A program made the position numbers and the translations under genes. 64,000 nt of DNA from Streptomyces caelestis (lineage in GTDB: Bacteria > Actinomycetota > Actinomycetes > Streptomycetales > Streptomycetaceae). Shown in pieces: positions 15,947 through 23,600 of the stretch (position 1 is the first letter of the stretch; the number at the start of each line of letters is the position of its first letter). The notes beneath the pieces are model-generated. The model was not told the DNA's origin and made no database searches. It saw only the letters and a program-made list of their open reading frames with translations. The stretch is taken from NCBI RefSeq assembly GCF_001279005.1, contig NZ_LGCN01000203.1, positions 11,315 to 75,314 on the forward strand, given 5' to 3'.

Positions 15947-17668
15947 TCAGCCGGCGTACGGGTCCTGGACCGTGCCCGGACGGGCGAGGAACTCGAAGTC
16001 GCAGCCGGTGTCGGCCTGCGTGATCTGCTCGTTGTAGAGCGCGCCGTAGCCGCGCTCGTGGCGCACGGGCGGCGGCGTCCACTGCGCCCGGCGGCGCTGG
16101 AGCTCCTCGTCGTCGACGTCGAGCCGGAGGGTGCGGTTCTCGACGTCGAGGGTGATCGAGTCGCCGGTGCGCACCAGGGCGAGCGGTCCGCCGACGTACG
16201 ACTCGGGGGCGACGTGCAGGACGCACGCGCCGTAACTCGTCCCGCTCATCCGGGCGTCGGAGATCCGCACCATGTCCCGCACCCCCTGCTTGAGCAGGTG
16301 GTCGGGCAGCGGCAGCATCCCGTACTCGGGCATGCCCGGACCGCCCTTGGGGCCGGCGTTGCGCAGGACCAGCACGCTGTCGGCGGTGATGTCCAGCGCC
16401 GGGTCGTTGATGGTCCGCTGCATCTGCCGGTAGTCGTCGAAGACGACGGCGCGGCCGGTGTGCTTCAGCAGGTGCGGTTCGGCGGCGATGTGCTTGATGA
16501 CGGCGCCGTCCGGGCAGAGGTTGCCGCGCAGTACGGCGACCCCGCCCTCGGCCGCGACCGGGTTGTCCCGGGGGCGGATGACGTCGTCGTCGTGCACCTG
16601 CGCGCCGGCGATCTGCTCGCGCATCGTGTCGTGGCAGACGGTGGGACGCTCCAGGTGGAGCAGGTCCGGGATCCGGGAGAGGAACCCGGGCAGCCCGCCC
16701 GCGAAGTGGAAGTCCTCCATCAGGTACGTCTGTCCGCCGGGCCGCACGTTGGCCAGCACCGGGACGGTGCGGGCGATGCGGTCGAAGTCGTCGAGGGTGA
16801 GCTTGACGCCCGCGCGTCCGGCCATGGCGATCAGGTGGATGACGGCGTTGGTGGAGCCGCCGAGTCCGAGGACGGTCGTCACCGCGTCCTCGAAGGCGTC
16901 CGCGGTGAGGATGTCGCTCAGCCTGCGGTCCTTGTGGACCAGCTCGACGATCGCCATCCCCGCCCTGGCGGCCATCCGGTCGTGCCCGGAGTCGACGGCC
17001 GGGATGCTGGACGCGCCCGGGACCGTGACGCCGAGGGCCTCGGCGGCGGCGGTCAGCGTGGACGCCGTGCCCATGGTCATGCAGTGGCCGGGCGAGCGGG
17101 CCAGGCCGCTCTCCAGCTCCTGCATCTCGCAGTCGCCGATGACGCCGGCCCGCTTGTCGTCCCAGTACTTCCACATGTCGGTGCCGGAGCCGAGGACCTC
17201 GTTGCGCCAGTGTCCGGGCAGCATGGGCCCGGCGGGCACGAACACGGCCGGCAGGTCGGCGCTGGCGGCGCCCATCAGCAGGGCGGGCGTGGACTTGTCG
17301 CAGCCGCCCATCAGCACGGCGCCGTCGACCGGGTAGGAGCGCAGCAGCTCCTCGGTCTCCATGGCGAGGAGGTTGCGGTAGAGCATGGGGGTCGGCTTCT
17401 GGAAGGTCTCGCTGAGGGTGGAGACCGGGAACTCGAGGGGGAAGCCGCCCGCCTGCCAGACGCCCCGCTTGACGGCCTGCGCGCGGTCGCGCAGGTGGAC
17501 GTGGCAGGGGTTGATGTCGGACCAGGTGTTGAGGATCGCGATGACGGGCTTGCCCAGGTGCTCCTCGGGCAGGTAGCCGAGCTGGCGGGTGCGGGCACGG
17601 TGGCTGAAGGAGCGCAGGCCGTCGGTGCCGTACCACTGGTGGCTGCGGAGCTGCTCGGGGGACTTCAT
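15947..17668 (-). CDS. IlvD/Edd-family sugar-acid dehydratase
   Basis: A 573-residue dehydratase of the IlvD/Edd family, the length of L-arabinonate/D-xylonate/galactonate dehydratases rather than dihydroxyacid dehydratase (about 615). The three Fe-S cluster cysteines sit in NTWSDINPCHVHL, LMGGCDKSTPALL and GHCMTMGTASTL; the C-terminal phosphate/carboxylate loop ISDARMSGTSYG is intact. It would dehydrate an aldonate to a 2-keto-3-deoxy acid. The coupled DapA-family gene upstream (ATGA overlap at 17665-17668) is the expected next enzyme in an oxidative pentose/uronate route to alpha-ketoglutarate semialdehyde. The precise substrate (L-arabinonate is my first guess) is inferred from context. 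Confidence 0.82.
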   Translation of the reverse strand: MKSPEQLRSHQWYGTDGLRSFSHRARTRQLGYLPEEHLGKPVIAILNTWSDINPCHVHLRDRAQAVKRGVWQAGGFPLEFPVSTLSETFQKPTPMLYRNLLAMETEELLRSYPVDGAVLMGGCDKSTPALLMGAASADLPAVFVPAGPMLPGHWRNEVLGSGTDMWKYWDDKRAGVIGDCEMQELESGLARSPGHCMTMGTASTLTAAAEALGVTVPGASSIPAVDSGHDRMAARAGMAIVELVHKDRRLSDILTADAFEDAVTTVLGLGGSTNAVIHLIAMAGRAGVKLTLDDFDRIARTVPVLANVRPGGQTYLMEDFHFAGGLPGFLSRIPDLLHLERPTVCHDTMREQIAGAQVHDDDVIRPRDNPVAAEGGVAVLRGNLCPDGAVIKHIAAEPHLLKHTGRAVVFDDYRQMQRTINDPALDITADSVLVLRNAGPKGGPGMPEYGMLPLPDHLLKQGVRDMVRISDARMSGTSYGACVLHVAPESYVGGPLALVRTGDSITLDVENRTLRLDVDDEELQRRRAQWTPPPVRHERGYGALYNEQITQADTGCDFEFLARPGTVQDPYAG

Positions 17669-18573
17669 ATCGCCCACCCCGCGGCGATGGCGGCGACCTC
17701 GGCGCGCTCGCTCTCGGGCAGCGGTCTGCTCGGCGGGCGGACCTCGCGGCGGCACAGGCCGAGGGAGGCGAGGGCCTCCTTGACGACGGTGACGTTGTTG
17801 GCGGAGCCGTTGGCGGCGCGCAGTTCCTCGAAGCGGCGGATCTGCTCCCACACCTTCATGGCGGTCGGGTAGTCGCCGGAGCGCAGCGCCTCGATCATGT
17901 TCAGCGAGACGGACGGGGCGACGTTGACCAGACCGGACGTGAAACCGGTGGCGCCGGCCGAGAAGTAGGAGGGGGCGTACGGCTCGGCGAGCCCCGCGAC
18001 CCACACGAACCGTTCGAGTCCCGCGTCCCGGGCGAAGGCGGCGAACTTCGCCGCGTCCGGCACGGCGTACTTCACGCCGATCACGTTGGGGCAGGCGTCG
18101 GCGAGTTCGGCGAGCCGGGCGCCGGTGAGCTGCGCGTTGCGGATGTAGGGGACGACGCCCAGTTCGGGCACGGCCTCGGCGATCGCGCGGTGGTAGTCGA
18201 CCCAGCCGCTCTGGGAGACGTAGGGGTGGACGGGCTGGTGCACCATCACCATCTGCGCGCCGAGTTCACGGGCGTGCCGTGCGGAGGCGACGGCGGTGGG
18301 CACGTCGTGGCCCACGCCGACCAGGATCGCCGAGCGGTCGCCGGCCTCCTCGACGGTCAGCTCGGTGACCAGCCGGCGCTCGTCGGGGGTCAGGGCGTAG
18401 AACTCGCCGGTGTTGCCGTTGGGGGTGAGGGTCGTGATGCCACCGTCGAGGAGACGACGCAGCAGGGCCCGGTAGGTGCCTGGGTCGACGGAGCCGTCCT
18501 CGGCGAACGGGGTCACCGGGATCGCCACCACGTCGGCCAGGGCCGCCCGCTGGGTCTCGAACGTCGTTGTCAT
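17665..18573 (-). CDS. DapA-family lyase/dehydratase, probably 2-keto-3-deoxy sugar acid specific
   Basis: A 302-residue class I TIM barrel of the DHDPS/NAL family. The active site has NGNTGEFYAL where true DapA has the GTTGE loop, and the Schiff-base lysine lies in VIGVKYAVPD near residue 170. The NGNTGEF spelling and the partner IlvD/Edd dehydratase point to a sugar-acid enzyme (2-keto-3-deoxy-arabinonate dehydratase or an aldolase) rather than lysine synthesis, for which another dapA is present at 39449. Both ends overlap neighbours by four bases, so it is cotranslated with the regulator gene and the dehydratase. Confidence 0.8.
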   Translation of the reverse strand: MTTTFETQRAALADVVAIPVTPFAEDGSVDPGTYRALLRRLLDGGITTLTPNGNTGEFYALTPDERRLVTELTVEEAGDRSAILVGVGHDVPTAVASARHARELGAQMVMVHQPVHPYVSQSGWVDYHRAIAEAVPELGVVPYIRNAQLTGARLAELADACPNVIGVKYAVPDAAKFAAFARDAGLERFVWVAGLAEPYAPSYFSAGATGFTSGLVNVAPSVSLNMIEALRSGDYPTAMKVWEQIRRFEELRAANGSANNVTVVKEALASLGLCRREVRPPSRPLPESERAEVAAIAAGWAI

Positions 18574-19256
18574 GCCTGACCGTCCTCTTTCTGGGCTTCC
18601 GGGGCCGTCTCGAAGTCCGCTTCGACTTCGGGGAAGGCCCGTCGCACGAACGACGCGATGTGCGAGTACAGGGCGCGGGCCGCGCCGTCCGCGTCCCCGT
18701 CGAGCGCGAGCCGCAGGATCTCGCGGTGCTCGCTCGCCTCCCGTTCCCAGGAGGGGTCGGCGGCCCAGGCGACGGCCGAGACGAGGGCGGCCTGGTCGCG
18801 GACCTCGTCGAGCATCCGGCCGAGCAGCGGGTTGCCGCAGGGCACGTAGAGGGCGCGGTGGAACTCGCGGTTGGCCAGGGACCGTTCGGCGGTGTCGTCG
18901 GCCTGGTCGGCCCGGGTCAGCGCGTCACGCGCGGCGTCCAGGGAAGCGCCGCGGCGCACGGCGCGCTTGAGCGCCTCGGGTTCCAGGAGCAGCCGCACGT
19001 CGTAGACCGCCCGTGCCATGTCCGCGTCGACCATGCGCACCGTGACGCCCTTGTACTGGCTCATCACGACCAGACCGGTGCCGGCCAGGGTCTTGAGCGC
19101 CTCGCGCACCGGGGTCTTGGACACCCCGAACTGCGCGGCGAGGTCGGTCTCGACCAGGGCCTGGCCCGGCGTGAACCGACCAGTGAGTATGCGGCGTTTG
19201 ATCTCCTCCAGCACGTACTGCGTGCGGGAGGGGATCGGCGTGGGCACAGAGGTCAT
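18570..19256 (-). CDS. GntR-family transcriptional regulator, FCD subfamily
   Basis: A 228-residue regulator. The winged helix lies at about residues 10-75 (QYVLEEIKRRILTGRFTPGQALVETDLAAQFGVSKTPVREALKTL, in parts). The all-helical FCD ligand domain follows from ~95, with the metal/ligand positions in YDVRLLLEPEALKRAV and ANREFHRALYV and later SEHREILRLAL. FCD regulators usually bind organic or sugar acids. It heads the pectin operon on the - strand and is probably an autoregulated repressor of it. The ATG at 19256 has GAGAGG before it; an open frame extends 20 codons upstream through the repeated leader but is not protein-like. Confidence 0.88.
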   Translation of the reverse strand: MTSVPTPIPSRTQYVLEEIKRRILTGRFTPGQALVETDLAAQFGVSKTPVREALKTLAGTGLVVMSQYKGVTVRMVDADMARAVYDVRLLLEPEALKRAVRRGASLDAARDALTRADQADDTAERSLANREFHRALYVPCGNPLLGRMLDEVRDQAALVSAVAWAADPSWEREASEHREILRLALDGDADGAARALYSHIASFVRRAFPEVEADFETAPEAQKEDGQA

Positions 19257-19267
19257 GCGCGCCTCTC

Positions 19268-19307
19268 GGATCTCGCGTCGGATCTCGTGTATCGGATCTC
19301 GCGTATC
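19268..19307. repeat. Three tandem GGATCTCG-type repeats in the GntR leader
   Basis: Units GGATCTCGCGTC (19268), GGATCTCGTGTATC (19280) and GGATCTCGCGTATC (19294) stand head to tail, two of 14 bases and one of 12. They cover the presumed 5' leader between the promoter and the GntR start. They may be regulator binding sites. Confidence 0.6.
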
Positions 19308-19312
19308 GCGTC

Positions 19313-19335
19313 TCATATATGACGTACGAAGTACG
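19313..19335. promoter_or_regulatory. TCATATATGA palindrome and CGTAC-N3-GTACG repeat, candidate operators
   Basis: TCATATATGA (19313-19322) is a perfect 10-base palindrome and is very AT-rich for this DNA. CGTACGAAGTACG (19323-19335) has perfect 5-base arms. Both lie just downstream of the predicted -10 box of the GntR operon, where a repressor would block initiation. Confidence 0.5.
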
Positions 19336-19343
19336 ACGCGATG

Positions 19344-19372
19344 ACCGTAGGAGCGGCCCAGAGTTTCGTCAA
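19344..19372 (-). promoter_or_regulatory. Promoter of the GntR-pectin operon
   Basis: On the - strand TTGACG (19367-19372), a 17-base spacer and TACGGT (19344-19349). This is a good housekeeping-type match; transcription would start near 19337, at the edge of the CGTAC repeat. Confidence 0.55.
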
Positions 19373-19401
19373 TGCTTCCGACAAAGGAACTTTCCGTTGC
19401 C

Positions 19402-20189
19402 TCACACGGCGTAGGTGCGCCCCTCCCGGACGGCGGCGGCGGGTCCGCCGAAGGCGGCGGCGGCCCGGGCGGTCGCCGCCTCGGGGGTCGGCGTGGGGCC
19501 TACATGGGTGACGGGGAGTTCGCGCGTGCCCGCCCGCCGGGCGGTGTCACCGGCGTTCTGGGGTGCCAGGTGGACCCGTTCGCTTTCGCGATGCCCGGTG
19601 ATGTCCGCCTCGCAGCGGAACAGGTCGGCGCCGCGGGCGGGTCCGGTGAGGGCGGCGCACGGTCCGCCGTCCCCGGAGCAGGCGAGGACGCGCCCCGCGC
19701 ACGCGGCGCGCAGCCCGTGGGCCTCGACGTCGGGGAGGGCCGCGGTGGAGGTGAGGGTGAGGCCGCCGTGGTGGACGACCTGCCCGTCGGCAGCGGCCGG
19801 AAGTCGAGGACATCGCCGGGGAAGCCGGTGTCGGGGCGCCCGGGGAACCGGGCGGCCTCTGGGCGCGGCCGGCCGGCGCGTGGACCGGGATCGGCGCGGG
19901 CGGGGTGGGCCCGCCGTACGCGAGGCCGTACACGGCGGCGAGCGGATCCGCGAGGGGGGCGCCGCCCGGTCGAGCGGAGCCGGGACCGGGGGAGGCCGGC
20001 GTGCGGGGGGGGGATCCGTACGGCGCTCAGCCGGGCCGGGCCCGTGTGCCGCTGCAACTCGGCGAACGTCCCGAACCCGGCGTCGACCCACACCCCGGCG
20101 CCCCCGGCGCGCAGGAGGTGACCGGAGCCGGGGCGGTCGGGGCCGGGGCGCGGGGAGGCGGCGCCGAGGACGGTGAGGGTGGGATCGGG
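19402..20189 (-). pseudogene. Frameshifted MBL-fold metallo-hydrolase remnant
   Basis: Three successive reading frames of the - strand together spell one MBL-fold hydrolase. N-terminal frame (20177 downwards): LTVLGAASPRPGPDRPGSGH, then HLLRAGGAGVWVDAGFGTFAEL. Middle frame (about 19945-19870): LADPLAAVYGLAYGGP and IPVHAPAG. C-terminal frame (about 19850-19405): VVHHGGLTLTS, then CSGDGGPCAALTGPARGADLF, HLAPQNAGDTARRAGTREL and LPVTHVGPTPTPE, ending at a TGA at 19402. The metal motif SHxHxDH expected after AVRI is destroyed (PPPHAGLP). A run of nine G (20005-20013) lies at the first break. No start codon is obvious. Either true decay or sequencing errors; loss of the metal motif favours decay. 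Confidence 0.7.
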
Positions 20190-20237
20190 CGTCGTGCGGG
20201 GAGGCCAGGGGGCGCTCCCCGGGGCGCGCGCCCGCTT

Positions 20238-20828
20238 TCACACGGGCCGCGTCCAGCCCGGGTCCCGGCCGCTGAGGCCGATCGTCCGGTCCAGGAGCGG
20301 GGCGTCCGGCGGGACGGGGACGACCGGTCCGAAGACGCCGCTGCGGCCGGGGTCCTCGGCGGCGGCCAGGAGGAAGGCGTGCGCGGCCTCCAGCGCGGCC
20401 GGGTCGGGCGCGTACGGCCGGCCCGTCGCGCGGGCCAGGTCCCAGCCGTGGACCACGAGTTCGTCGGTGGCGACGGCCCCGGTGACCTCGCCCGGCATGT
20501 CGAAGCCCCCGGCGCGGGTCGTGCCGGTCCAGGCCGCCGGATCCCGCCAGGCCTCGGCGAGCTCGTCGAGCGCCTCGGGCAGTTCCTCGCGCCAGCCGGG
20601 GCCGATGTCCGGCAGGGCGTCCTGGGGATCGGTGTCCGTGGTGGCGCCGAGGTCCTTGCGGCCGGCGTCGCGGAAGGCCCGGGCCAGTCCGAGAAGGTGG
20701 CCCAGGACGTTGCGTACCGCGTACCGCGGGCAGGGCGTCCCGTCCGCCAGTTGCGCGTCGGTGACGGCCTCGGCGAGGCGCGCCACGATCCGGGTCTGCG
20801 GTCCGAGGTCGAGCGTGGTGTCGGTCAT
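20238..20828 (-). CDS. DinB-like/TIGR03086-family protein
   Basis: A 196-residue four-helix-bundle protein of the mycothiol-dependent maleylpyruvate-isomerase-like (TIGR03086) group. VRNVLGHLLGLARAF carries the first metal-binding His, and ATDELVVHGWDLARATG the second conserved block; the middle His seen in active members is less obvious. Members are actinobacterial and mostly of unknown substrate. The start at 20828 has a strong GGAGGAG site. It is transcribed away from the MFS gene with 130 bases between them. Confidence 0.75.
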   Translation of the reverse strand: MTDTTLDLGPQTRIVARLAEAVTDAQLADGTPCPRYAVRNVLGHLLGLARAFRDAGRKDLGATTDTDPQDALPDIGPGWREELPEALDELAEAWRDPAAWTGTTRAGGFDMPGEVTGAVATDELVVHGWDLARATGRPYAPDPAALEAAHAFLLAAAEDPGRSGVFGPVVPVPPDAPLLDRTIGLSGRDPGWTRPV

Positions 20829-20958
20829 CGGGTGCTCCTCCTGACGGTGCTCCTGGGAGGTGGACCGACCGGCGTCGCGGAACTCATCGCTGGCGGCCCC
20901 GCTTCTAAGGCACCTGCCCGATCCCCGCTCGGGGGCCTTAGACCCATGATGAGCAGGC

Positions 20959-22158
20959 ATGACGACGACTTGGACGGCGGCCCGCGTGGTGCGGGACAGG
21001 AACGCCGGTCTCTCTCTCACCGCGGTGGTGATCTCCGGTTTCGGCACCTCCGCCCTGTGGCTGGCCTCCGGGGTGTGGGTCAAGGACCTCACCGGCTCGG
21101 ACGGGCTCGCGGCCCTGTGCGTGCTGGCGATGTGGGCGCCCACCCTGGCCGGCCCGCTGCTGGGCGCGCTCGCCGACCGGTTCCGCCGCAGGCCGCTGCT
21201 GATCGCCGCGAGCCTGCTCATGGCGGGGCTCCTGCTCACCCTGTGCACCGTGGACTCACCGCGCGGGCTGTGGCTGCTGTACGCGGTGCTGTTCGTGTAC
21301 GGCGCCACGGGCGTCGTCCACGACGCGGCCGAGTCGGCGCTGATCGCCACCGCCGTGGACCGCTCCCTGCTCGGCGACTTCAACGGCCTGCGGATGACCG
21401 CCGGCGAGGCCATGAAGCTGCTGGCCCCGCTGGCGGGAGCGGGCCTCTACGCGGCGTACGGCGGGGCGGCCGTCGCCGTCCTGGACTCGGTCACCTTCCT
21501 GCTGGCCACCGTCGTGTACGCGTTCCTGCGTGTACGGGAGGACCGGCCGGCGCCGCCGACGGGCAGCCGTCGGGAGCGGACGGCCGAGGGCGCGCGCCAC
21601 CTGTGGTCGCATCCGGTGCTGCGCCCGCTCGTGTCGGCGGGCGGCGCCACGATGCTGTGCGCGGGGGTGAGCGGGGCGCTGGTCTACGCCGTGGTCGAGG
21701 ACCTCGGCCACTCCCCCGCGTACGCCGGTGTGCTGTACGCCGTCCAGGGCGCGGGGTCGGTGGCGGTCGGTCTGCTCTCCGGTCCGGCCCTGCGCCGCCT
21801 CGGCGAACGGCGCTTCGCGGCGTACGGCATCGCCGTGCTGGCCGTCGCGGTGGCGCTGCGCGCGGTGCCGGACGACCCGACGGCGTGGGCGTGCAGCGCG
21901 GCGATCGGCGCGGGCCTGCCCGCCGTGCTGATCGCCACGCTGACCGCCGTGCAGCGCGAGACGCCGGGACCTCTGCTGGGCCGGGTCACCGCCACCGCCA
22001 ACACACTGGTGTTCAGCCCGAACGTCCTCGGTCTGGCGGCGGGCGCGGCCCTGGTCGAACTCGTCGACCACCGGCTGCTGCTGGCCGTGCTCGGGGCCGC
22101 CCTGGCGGTGACGGCGGCGACCCTGCTCGGCCACCGCGCGAACACCGCCCCGGCATGA
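20959..22158 (+). CDS. MFS transporter
   Basis: A 399-residue major facilitator with about twelve hydrophobic spans. The loop 2-3 signature is LGALADRFRRRPLLIAAS near residue 72, and the second-half repeat is LLSGPALRRLGERRFAAYG. The N-terminus (NAGLSLTAVVISGFGTSALWLASGVWV) resembles the EntS/MFS_3 type exporters of siderophores or drugs. No enzyme cluster sits next to it to indicate a substrate. Confidence 0.8.
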   Translation: MTTTWTAARVVRDRNAGLSLTAVVISGFGTSALWLASGVWVKDLTGSDGLAALCVLAMWAPTLAGPLLGALADRFRRRPLLIAASLLMAGLLLTLCTVDSPRGLWLLYAVLFVYGATGVVHDAAESALIATAVDRSLLGDFNGLRMTAGEAMKLLAPLAGAGLYAAYGGAAVAVLDSVTFLLATVVYAFLRVREDRPAPPTGSRRERTAEGARHLWSHPVLRPLVSAGGATMLCAGVSGALVYAVVEDLGHSPAYAGVLYAVQGAGSVAVGLLSGPALRRLGERRFAAYGIAVLAVAVALRAVPDDPTAWACSAAIGAGLPAVLIATLTAVQRETPGPLLGRVTATANTLVFSPNVLGLAAGAALVELVDHRLLLAVLGAALAVTAATLLGHRANTAPA

Positions 22159-22365
22159 CCCGGCCGACCGGCAGCCGCGGGCCCCGCCCCCTGACCGCCA
22201 CGACCTCGCACCGCCACGTCCCTGCGGGCGACCGTGCCGCCGTAGCTGCGGGCCGTCGTGCCTCCCCCAGTGCCTCAAGAGCCTGGGAGGCGCCCCAGGA
22301 CGCTGGGGTCCCCCCGCTCGGAGGCACCCCGTCGACGCCGGGCTGCGCGAACGCCCTCCGACCCA

Positions 22366-22401
22366 CACCGGCACCGGCACCGGCACCGGCACCGGCACCG
22401 G
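22366..22401. repeat. Six perfect tandem copies of CACCGG
   Basis: A 36-base hexamer repeat array in the gap between the MFS gene and the convergent 387-residue protein gene (22159-22436). The rest of this gap is GC-rich without a convincing gene; it contains an imperfect stem around CCTGGGAGGCGCCCCAGG (22280-22300). Confidence 0.9.
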
Positions 22402-22436
22402 CCGAAGTCGTACCCCGGCCCTACGCCCTCGGCGGC

Positions 22437-23600
22437 TCAGAGCCCGGCCAGCGCCGACCGCACCGCCTCCAGGTCCCCGTCCGACGCCAGCCCCGCGTGG
22501 TACAGGCGCAGCTCCGTCGCGCCCAGGCGGCGGGCTTCGGCGGCGTCCGCCGCGAGGGTGCCGGGGCTGCCGCCCATGCCGGAGACGATCGTGAGGTTGG
22601 CGGCGAGGACGGTGTCCGCGCGGGCCTCCCGGGCGAACGGGGCCAGCAGGCCGGCGCCTCCGGTGCAGGGCACGACCACTCCGTCGGCGACGGAGAGGAT
22701 GTGGGCCGGGTCGACGCCGGCGTTGGCGCCGCAGTGGTACGAGACCGGGTCCGCGTGCAGGAGGACCTGGAAGTCCTCGGGAGCGGCCCGCCGTACGGCG
22801 GCGACCGCGGCCTCCTGGAGCGTGCGGGCCGTTTCGTCGCGCCAGGCGCGCGCGGTGTTCGCCGTCTCCTCGCCGAGGAGCTTCTCGACGCCCGCCCAGC
22901 CCCCGTCGGAGGGCGCCCCCCGCCACACCGGTTCCAGCGCGGCGCGTACGGCGGCGGCGAGCGCGTCGGCGTCCAGGCCCCGGGCCCCGTAGCCCTCGCG
23001 GCAGGACGGGCAGAAGCACAGGGACATCAGGTACTGCCCGGCGTCCCCGAGGCCGACCCCGGCGGTCTTGTCGTGGGCGTGCAGGTGGGCCAGCCCGTAC
23101 CAGCCGAGGGACTCCAGCTCGGTGCCGCGCGCCCCGGGCCGTACCGCCGCCTCGGCGGCGAGGTCGGTCAGGTACGCGCGTGTGGCGGGCTGGGCGACGC
23201 ACGGCGCCCAGGGGTAGCGGTCGCCGTAGGCGTTGACCACCGAGGTGTCCGGATGCTCCGCGCCCAGGCGGGAGTTGTGCGCGAGCACCACCCAGGTGTG
23301 CACCTCCAGACCCGCGTCCACGAGCGCGGCGGCGGCCTCGCCGAAGGCGTCGCCGGGCGCCCAGTCCCCGGCCGGGTACGGGCGCGGGGTACGGTCCGTC
23401 CAGTGCTCCCCCGCCGGGTAGAGCACGGCCGCGTGCTCGGCGGTGACGACGCGGTGGCGCGGGTGGCGCGGGGTCAGCGCGCGGGTGGAGTGGTAGGCGG
23501 AGGCGAGCGTCACCTGCGCCGTGCCGAGCGCGGCGATCCGCGCGGGCGCCTCCGGGTCCCCGTTGACGTCCCAGGGGTAGACGAATGCCGACGCCTTCAC
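22437..23600 (-). CDS. Conserved protein of unknown function coupled to kdgD
   Basis: A 387-residue protein without signal peptide or membrane span. I do not recognise the family. Visible features: an opening SAFVYPWDVNGDPEAPARIA, a strand-like VHTWVVLAHNSRLGAEHPD, a possible metal or redox site LCFCPSCREGYGARG (CxCxxC, ~200), and repeated strand-helix patterns ending in ANLTIVSGMGG and LRLYHAGLASDGDLEAVRSA. The last two have the look of the final strands of a TIM barrel. The GTG at 23600 overlaps the kdgD stop (GTGA), with AGGAGGG just before it, so the product is made together with the uronate dehydratase. A role as a hydrolase, isomerase or lactonase in uronate catabolism is possible but inferred only from position. 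Confidence 0.75.
   Translation of the reverse strand: MKASAFVYPWDVNGDPEAPARIAALGTAQVTLASAYHSTRALTPRHPRHRVVTAEHAAVLYPAGEHWTDRTPRPYPAGDWAPGDAFGEAAAALVDAGLEVHTWVVLAHNSRLGAEHPDTSVVNAYGDRYPWAPCVAQPATRAYLTDLAAEAAVRPGARGTELESLGWYGLAHLHAHDKTAGVGLGDAGQYLMSLCFCPSCREGYGARGLDADALAAAVRAALEPVWRGAPSDGGWAGVEKLLGEETANTARAWRDETARTLQEAAVAAVRRAAPEDFQVLLHADPVSYHCGANAGVDPAHILSVADGVVVPCTGGAGLLAPFAREARADTVLAANLTIVSGMGGSPGTLAADAAEARRLGATELRLYHAGLASDGDLEAVRSALAGL

Noticed and set aside
17665..18573. A second lysine-pathway dapA
   Set aside because: The active-site loop is NGNTGEF, not GTTGE, and the gene is coupled to a sugar-acid dehydratase.
22366..22401. CRISPR-like repeat array
   Set aside because: Hexamers are contiguous with no spacers, and no cas gene is present.
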